From assembly GCA_902605135.1 (NCBI GenBank), contig CACLBK010000009.1, positions 1 to 38,298 of the forward strand: a stretch of 38,298 nucleotides of DNA, in the 5' to 3' direction. This document shows, in pieces, positions 33,323-38,298 of the stretch. Numbering within the stretch: position 1 is the first letter of the stretch; each line of letters begins with the position of its first letter. The stretch comes from an uncultured Alphaproteobacteria bacterium. Its GTDB lineage: Bacteria > Pseudomonadota > Alphaproteobacteria > HIMB59 > GCA-002718135. A program made the position numbers and the translations under genes. The notes under the pieces are model-generated. The model was not told the DNA's origin, ran no database searches, and saw only the letters and a list, made by a program, of their open reading frames with translations.

Positions 33323-35071
33323 TTTAATACCTAATTCTTCTAATCGTTCTTTATCGATACTTGCAGGGGCGTCCATCATTAAATCCATAGCTTGTTGATT
33401 CATTGGGAATGCTATTACTTCTCTAATATTTGGTTCATCAGCAATTAACATAACAATTCTATCAATACCTGGTGCACTACCGCCGTGAGGAGGTGCTCCG
33501 AATTTTAAAGCATTAAGCATTCCTGAAAATTTTTCTTCTAAATCTTCTTTAGAATATCCAGCTATATCAAAGGCTTTATACATAATTTCTGGTTTATGAT
33601 TTCTAATTGCTCCAGAAGATAACTCTACACCATTACATACAATATCATATTGAAACGCTTTTATATCAAGAGGATCTTTTTTTTCTAAAGCTTCCATCTC
33701 ACCTTGAGGCATCGAAAAAGGATTATGGCTAAATTGTATTTTATTAGTTTTTTCATCAATTTCATACATTGGAAAATCAACTATCCAACAAAATTCAAAA
33801 GAATTTTTATTTAGTAAATTTAAATCATTACAAATTTTTTCTCTTACTTTACCAGAAAATAATTGGGCCTCTTTTAATTTATCACATATGAAAAATATTG
33901 AATCATTTTCTTCAAGTTTTAATAATAATAATTGATCTTCATTTAAATTCTTTGCAATAGGACCTTTAAAACTATTTTCTGTAAATGAAATATAACCTAA
34001 TCCAGCCGCACCCTCTTCTCTTGCCCAATTGTTTAATTTATCAAAGAAACTCCTAGGTTGATCGCCAGTATTTTTAACAATTATTCCCTTAACAACTGAT
34101 CCTTTTTCTATTTGATTGCTAAATATTTTAAAATTTGAACCTTTAAACACATTTGTATAATCATCTATAACTAGTGGATTTCGTAAATCAGGCTTATCAG
34201 AACCGTAAACTTCCATCGACTCATTATAAGGTATTCTCCTAAATGGAAACGGACTTACCTTAATTTCATTATTTTTTTTATTTTCATCAAATATTTCAAA
34301 TAAAACTGGTTCAATAGCTTCAAATACATCTTCCTGCGTCACAAAACTCATTTCAAAATCTAATTGATAGAATTCACCTGGAGATCTATCTGCCCTGCTA
34401 TCTTCATCTCTGAAACATGGAGCAATTTGAAAATATTTATCAAAACCAGCTATCATTAATAATTGTTTAAATTGCTGAGGTGCTTGAGGAAGAGCATAAA
34501 ATTTTCCTTTATGTATCCTAGATGGAACCAAATAATCTCTTGCTCCTTCTGGAGATGATGAAGTAAGGATGGGTGTTTGAAATTCTACAAAATTTCTATC
34601 TATCATTTTCTTTCTAATGTCTGATATTATTTTACTTCTTAAAATGATGTTTTTGTGTAATTTATTTCTTCTTAAATCTAAAAATCTATATTTTAATCTA
34701 ATTTCTTCACCATATTCAATATCAGAATTGACAGGTAGAGGAAGTATTTCAGATTTTGATAATAATTTATAGTCTTCAATTTGAACTTCAATTTGGCCAG
34801 TTGAAAGATTTTTATTTATTGTTTCATCAGATCTTTTGATTACTTTTCCAAAAATAGTCAAAACACTTTCATTACTTAATTTGTTAATTTCATCAAACTT
34901 TGAATGTGTTCCATCAATAACACATTGAGTAATTCCATAATTATCCCTTAAATCAATAAATAATAAATTTCCATGATCTCTGATTGTATCTGCCCAACCT
35001 GATAAAGTGACAACATTTCCTAAATTATTTATTGTTAATTCTGAGCAGAAATGTGATCTATATTTATTCAT
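33305..35071 (-). CDS. aspS: Aspartyl-tRNA synthetase
   Basis: Class II synthetase, 588 residues, full bacterial length. An N-terminal OB-fold anticodon domain ([21 protein letters not shown], 24-44 region) precedes the catalytic core. Motif 2 is in [20 protein letters not shown] and motif 3 in [12 protein letters not shown]; a bacterial GAD insert occupies the middle. It charges tRNA-Asp; whether it also charges tRNA-Asn (non-discriminating) is not readable. Followed in the leftward run by the convergent DMT transporter, with 13 bases to the upstream hda gene. Confidence 0.98.
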   Translation of the reverse strand: MNKYRSHFCSELTINNLGNVVTLSGWADTIRDHGNLLFIDLRDNYGITQCVIDGTHSKFDEINKLSNESVLTIFGKVIKRSDETINKNLSTGQIEVQIEDYKLLSKSEILPLPVNSDIEYGEEIRLKYRFLDLRRNKLHKNIILRSKIISDIRKKMIDRNFVEFQTPILTSSSPEGARDYLVPSRIHKGKFYALPQAPQQFKQLLMIAGFDKYFQIAPCFRDEDSRADRSPGEFYQLDFEMSFVTQEDVFEAIEPVLFEIFDENKKNNEIKVSPFPFRRIPYNESMEVYGSDKPDLRNPLVIDDYTNVFKGSNFKIFSNQIEKGSVVKGIIVKNTGDQPRSFFDKLNNWAREEGAAGLGYISFTENSFKGPIAKNLNEDQLLLLKLEENDSIFFICDKLKEAQLFSGKVREKICNDLNLLNKNSFEFCWIVDFPMYEIDEKTNKIQFSHNPFSMPQGEMEALEKKDPLDIKAFQYDIVCNGVELSSGAIRNHKPEIMYKAFDIAGYSKEDLEEKFSGMLNALKFGAPPHGGSAPGIDRIVMLIADEPNIREVIAFPMNQQAMDLMMDAPASIDKERLEELGIKLIDKN

Positions 35072-35084
35072 TTTTTTGAACCAT

Positions 35085-35714
35085 CTATATTATTTCTTTT
35101 ATTAATGGTATTGTTAATTGCCTTTTTTTTTCTAACGATAATATATCTAACTTACTTACAATATCGTTAATACCAAGATAGGTTCGATCTACTCTTTTAA
35201 GTATATAGTCAAAGATATCATTGGAATTTATTATAAATTGTTTATCAATTAGTAATTTGGTTAGAATTGTTATAAGCATTTCGTCATCTGGTTGTTTAAT
35301 TTCTGTATTAGAAAATGTTTTTAAACGAGAAGATAAATCTTTGAATTTAAATTTTATTTCATTTATTTTACTATGAGAAGTAATTAATATTTTTAAATCT
35401 TTTAACAAAGAATTATTAACAATATGGAAAATTTTTTCTTCATCATAATATAATAAATCATCAATTAATAAATTTGTTCTATTATCAAAGAATAATTCAT
35501 ATTTTTTATTTAATTGTATAGCTTTATTTTTCTTTAACCAAATTTTTGATAAAAAGGTTTTTCCTGATTTTTTAGGTCCATATAGAAATAAAAAATTAGC
35601 ATTACTATTAATTAAAATATTAAATGCACTATAATTTGTTTTATTAACAAAAAAATTATTTTCATCATCTTTGTCATTAAATTTATAACTGAAACTTTTT
35701 TGCTTATTTATCAT
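35085..35714 (-). CDS. hdaA: HdaA-like DnaA-related ATPase
   Basis: A 209-residue DnaA-domain-III-like AAA+ protein without a DNA-binding domain, expected to promote inactivation of ATP-DnaA at replication initiation. Walker A is GPKKSGKT (46-53), and the Walker B stretch is [10 protein letters not shown]. The short hydrophilic N terminus with no clamp-binding motif that I can confirm ([11 protein letters not shown] might hold a degenerate one) precedes it. I start at 35714 with a four-base ATGA overlap to the DUF2066 gene. Gene order DUF2066-hdaA is common in alphaproteobacteria. Confidence 0.85.
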   Translation of the reverse strand: MINKQKSFSYKFNDKDDENNFFVNKTNYSAFNILINSNANFLFLYGPKKSGKTFLSKIWLKKNKAIQLNKKYELFFDNRTNLLIDDLLYYDEEKIFHIVNNSLLKDLKILITSHSKINEIKFKFKDLSSRLKTFSNTEIKQPDDEMLITILTKLLIDKQFIINSNDIFDYILKRVDRTYLGINDIVSKLDILSLEKKRQLTIPLIKEII

Positions 35715-36733
35715 AATCTGATTATACAAATATCATCATATTTATTAACTTTTAAATTATTTAATTGAAATAATTTAAATAGAATTTTTGTATTTCCATA
35801 ATAATAAATATCATAATTAATACTTTTATAAGACAAAGATTTTACATTTAAATTTTCAATAATTGATATATTTTTAATTTTATTTCTGATCTCTTTTAAT
35901 TCAAACATATTAAAATATTTAATCTTACAACTTAAAAAATTTAAAGAATTATTTTGAATGCTATTAATTTTTTTCCAAATATTTAAAGTTTCATGTTCTA
36001 TTTTTTTAAAAAAATTATCCAATTCAATTTTTTTGGAATCTTCTTTTATTTCTAAAATTACTCCATCAGAGTATACAATTAATTCATAAGTAAATTTATC
36101 TTCATTTGCCTTAATTAAAATAATAGCAGTATTATTTAGATTATATTTTTTAGAAAAATTTCTTATTTTATCTAAATTCCTATTCTCTAAATCCTCTTTT
36201 TTTAAAATAAATCTATCGTTAATATCCATATTTGGTAATGTAAATAAATTATGATTATCTATATTTTTTTGTATATAATTATAAAAAACATTATTTCTTG
36301 TAAAAAGATTTTCAATAAATTCGTTTTCTTCATATATTATTAATAAAATTTTTTTTGGGTAGTATTCAATATAGGAAAATTTTTCTTTTCTATAAAAATC
36401 TATTATTTTTTTTTTATCAAAATTTATTTTAAACTTTGACACATATAGGTCATTTACTATTTTCTCATCATTGATTAATATATTTTTTATAAAAGTATTT
36501 ATTAAGTCTTCAGTTAAAAAATTATTAATCTCTTCAACATTCTTATCTAATAATGTTTTTTTAAAGATAGATTCAATAGTTTTAAATTTAATTTTTTTGA
36601 TTTCACTTATTTTATCTTCTTCAATGTTCTTTGATGTAAATTCGATATTATAAAATGGTGTTTCAAATAGATTGTTAGCATATAAATAGCTATTTATAAA
36701 AATTACAAATAAAGTTAAAAAAAAGTATTTCAT
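35711..36733 (-). CDS. DUF2066-type secreted protein
   Basis: A 340-residue protein with an N-terminal signal peptide (MKYFFLTLFVIFINSYLYA) and a Lys/Asn/Ile-rich soluble body. A conserved-looking IDFYRKEKFSYIEYYPKKILLIIY (with Phe/Tyr-Ile-Glu) resembles the middle of DUF2066 proteins, which lie upstream of hdaA in many alphaproteobacteria; the position here is the same. Function unknown. High lysine content and long homopolymeric A/T runs are ordinary for this genome. Confidence 0.7.
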   Translation of the reverse strand: MKYFFLTLFVIFINSYLYANNLFETPFYNIEFTSKNIEEDKISEIKKIKFKTIESIFKKTLLDKNVEEINNFLTEDLINTFIKNILINDEKIVNDLYVSKFKINFDKKKIIDFYRKEKFSYIEYYPKKILLIIYEENEFIENLFTRNNVFYNYIQKNIDNHNLFTLPNMDINDRFILKKEDLENRNLDKIRNFSKKYNLNNTAIILIKANEDKFTYELIVYSDGVILEIKEDSKKIELDNFFKKIEHETLNIWKKINSIQNNSLNFLSCKIKYFNMFELKEIRNKIKNISIIENLNVKSLSYKSINYDIYYYGNTKILFKLFQLNNLKVNKYDDICIIRL

Positions 36734-36776
36734 TATATTATTGCAAAAAAGCCAAATATTAATTATTATAATTTGT

Positions 36777-36908
36777 ATGGATTATAATAAAGATAATATT
36801 GCCAAAGATAAGGCACAAACATGGAAAACTTTTAATAAACTTACAATTTATACAATAATTTTAGTAGCAATTATTTTGATAATTATATTTTCATTATTTA
36901 GTTATTAA
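36777..36908 (+). CDS. aa3-type cytochrome c oxidase subunit IV (small)
   Basis: A 43-residue protein read from ATG at 36777 to TAA at 36906-36908. A polar N terminus ([14 protein letters not shown]) leads to TWKTFNKLT and one hydrophobic helix, the layout of the tiny alphaproteobacterial aa3 oxidase subunit IV (PF07835 type, a single-helix accessory subunit). The Trp-x-x-Phe just before the helix is the conserved element. It is divergent from DUF2066 across 43 bases, and its last eleven bases overlap the convergent ndk gene. The oxidase genes themselves are not in the window, so the role rests on resemblance. Confidence 0.72.
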   Translation: MDYNKDNIAKDKAQTWKTFNKLTIYTIILVAIILIIIFSLFSY

Positions 36909-37317
36909 ATATTTCATAATCATTAAAAAAATAATTTATTTCAATTTTAGCATTTTCATTTGAATCTGATCCATGAACAGAATTTTCTTGTATATTTAAA
37001 GCATGTAATTTTCTAATTGTTCCGTTTTCAGCATTTTCAGGATTAGTAGCTCCCATTATTTTTCTATATTTTTCTACTGCATTATCACCTTCTAAAACTT
37101 GAACTACAACAGGCCCTGAAGTCATGTATTCAATAAGTTCTTTAAAAAAAGGTTTTTCCTTATGAATAGCATAAAAACCTTCAGCTTTCTCTTGTGAAAG
37201 TTTAATTCTTTTTTGTGCTATAATAACTAAATTATTATCCTCAATAATTTTATTAATAGAGCCTGTTATGTTTCTTTTTGTAGCATCAGGCTTAATAATC
37301 GAAAAAGTTCTCCTCAT
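36898..37317 (-). CDS. ndk: Nucleoside diphosphate kinase
   Basis: A 139-residue housekeeping kinase equalising nucleoside triphosphates by a ping-pong mechanism. Catalytic His115 lies in [17 protein letters not shown] at the start and [13 protein letters not shown] are typical. A strong AAAGGAG (37323-37329) sits five bases before the ATG. The end overlaps the oxidase subunit IV gene by eleven bases. Divergent from lptF across 130 bases; holC and pepA, which often separate these genes elsewhere, are absent. Confidence 0.97.
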   Translation of the reverse strand: MRRTFSIIKPDATKRNITGSINKIIEDNNLVIIAQKRIKLSQEKAEGFYAIHKEKPFFKELIEYMTSGPVVVQVLEGDNAVEKYRKIMGATNPENAENGTIRKLHALNIQENSVHGSDSNENAKIEINYFFNDYEIFNN

Positions 37318-37322
37318 AAATA

Positions 37323-37329
37323 CTCCTTT
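37323..37329 (-). promoter_or_regulatory. Strong Shine-Dalgarno of ndk
   Basis: Leftward AAAGGAG, five bases upstream of the ndk ATG. It is the closest match to the consensus that I found in the window and confirms the start. Confidence 0.6.
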
Positions 37330-37447
37330 ATAATCTATGGCTTCTAATTAAGTAATTTGATTTTGTCTATATTTTGATAAAATTAAGAAAATAATTAATA
37401 ATACATGATAATTAAAACCTATATTGTATTAAAAAATTAAAGTTGTT

Positions 37448-38298
37448 ATGTTTATTTATAAAATTAATATCTATTTATACTTACAAATAATAAAATACTT
37501 TACCTTAGTTTTGTTTATTTTTTTATCAATTGCGTGGTTATTGCAAATAACAAGACTTTTTACTATAACCAATTTTTTAAATATAAGAATATTAGATATA
37601 CTTTTTCTTTCTTTTTACTTAATTCCTAATTTGATTACGGTTATTATTCCGTTTATATTGATTTTTGGATTACTATTATGTTTTTTAAAACTAAACAGAG
37701 ATAATGAATTAGTTGCCATTATCTCACTTGGTCTAGGATTAAGACCATTTAAAAGCTCTTTGATATTATTTTTTTTAACAATAATAACGATATTTACATT
37801 ATTAAATCTTTATTTTGCTCCAAGAGTATATGAAATTTATAAAATTAAAGAATTTGAACTAAGAAATACAATTGATTTTAATAAGATGGGTTTTTCTAAT
37901 TTTCTAAATTTGAATAATACCACTATACTTGACTTTGAAAAAAATAATAATGAGTATAAAGATATATTTATTAGTTTTAGTGATGATAAAGAAAATATTG
38001 TATATGCTATAAACGGAAATATAATTAGTGAAAACAATCAATATAGCTTTAAATTAAATAATGGCTTTAAAATTAGCATTGATGAAAGTAAACAAATAGA
38101 AAAATTAGAGTTCCAAAGTTATATTTTAAAAATTGAAAATAAAAGTATAAATTATAATGAGATATTTGATAAAAATACATTTACTATTTTTGATGATTAC
38201 AGAGAAGAAGATTATCTAAACGTTTCCTTTAAGATTTTCGATATTCTTTTGGTCATATATATCATTGTTTTTTTTTATATAAATAATATTAAAGTGCT
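37448..38298 (+). CDS. lptF: LPS export permease LptF, 3' end cut by the window
   Basis: The first 283 codons of a YjgP/YjgQ-family permease, open from ATG at 37448 through the last base. Helices at about 15-33, 50-80 and 103-123 are followed by a large hydrophilic region (jelly-roll periplasmic domain, about 125-258) and the start of the next helix at about 262. LNRDNELVAIISLGLGL (82-98) is the family's conserved post-helix-2 segment. LptF pairs with LptG around LptB to extract LPS. LptF rather than LptG is inferred from the position beside ndk and the start-of-operon context. The stop lies outside the window. Confidence 0.85.
   Translation, partial: MFIYKINIYLYLQIIKYFTLVLFIFLSIAWLLQITRLFTITNFLNIRILDILFLSFYLIPNLITVIIPFILIFGLLLCFLKLNRDNELVAIISLGLGLRPFKSSLILFFLTIITIFTLLNLYFAPRVYEIYKIKEFELRNTIDFNKMGFSNFLNLNNTTILDFEKNNNEYKDIFISFSDDKENIVYAINGNIISENNQYSFKLNNGFKISIDESKQIEKLEFQSYILKIENKSINYNEIFDKNTFTIFDDYREEDYLNVSFKIFDILLVIYIIVFFYINNIKV

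Noticed and set aside
37318-37447. Riboswitch, small RNA or tRNA in the ndk-lptF gap
   Set aside because: AT-rich with no convincing stem or conserved core; only the ndk ribosome-binding site is identifiable.
37837-38037. 66-codon open frame on the - strand inside lptF
   Set aside because: It lies inside a continuous rightward LptF frame with matching family features.
1-38298. CRISPR arrays, insertion sequences, integrases, phage genes
   Set aside because: No spaced direct repeats, no transposase or integrase motifs; A/T homopolymer runs are general background of the genome.

Overview
The window is a very AT-rich, tightly packed bacterial chromosome segment. Most gaps are under 110 bases, many genes overlap by 1, 4 or 8 bases, convergent genes run into each other, and I see no mobile elements, rRNA or tRNA. 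The base composition, the packing, an HdaA-type DnaA homologue, a DUF2066 protein, a tiny aa3-type cytochrome oxidase subunit IV and a membrane urate hydroxylase with a cytochrome c tail all point to a streamlined marine alphaproteobacterium. The SAR11/Pelagibacterales or AEGEAN-169 (HIMB59) type is my best guess. This is inferred from gene content and style, not from a database match.

Layout. 1-2774: pseudouridine breakdown (psuK, psuG), convergent with a nucleoside hydrolase that is translationally coupled to a PHYHD1-like Fe(II)/2-oxoglutarate dioxygenase (to 3630). 3630-5662: small membrane proteins, a VTT/DedA-like protein and an ABC-2 type permease. 5669-7461: M20 amidohydrolase and a lytic-transglycosylase-like lipoprotein. 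7563-9422: HtpG. 9415-14130: one co-oriented run, trpB2 - DUF1015 - serC - serA, centred on O-phosphoserine. 14229-16748: DMT exporter, a small unknown protein, a rhodanese, a small membrane protein and a flavoprotein strongly resembling iodotyrosine deiodinase.

16745-31624 is a nearly complete purine island built from two divergent operons that share a 52-base intergenic region carrying a 14-bp perfect palindrome. Leftward: puuE - uraD - allantoicase - allA - BMP-type ABC importer (ATPase, two permeases, binding protein) - xanthine/guanine-type phosphoribosyltransferase. Rightward: 5-hydroxyisourate hydrolase - xdhA - xdhB - xdhC - guanine deaminase - puuD. Together they take guanine or xanthine through urate, 5-hydroxyisourate, OHCU, allantoin, allantoate and ureidoglycolate to glyoxylate plus urea, with uptake and a salvage branch encoded alongside.

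31614-38298: AlkA-like glycosylase, a small membrane protein, a second DMT exporter, aspS, hdaA, a DUF2066 protein, the 43-residue oxidase subunit IV, ndk, and an lptF gene cut by the window end.

The observations most worth a second look are the TrpB2/phosphoserine operon, the deiodinase-like flavoprotein with all three expected halotyrosine contacts, the purine island with its palindromic control region, and the dioxygenase fused in translation to a nucleoside hydrolase. No completely unknown multi-gene system was recognised.
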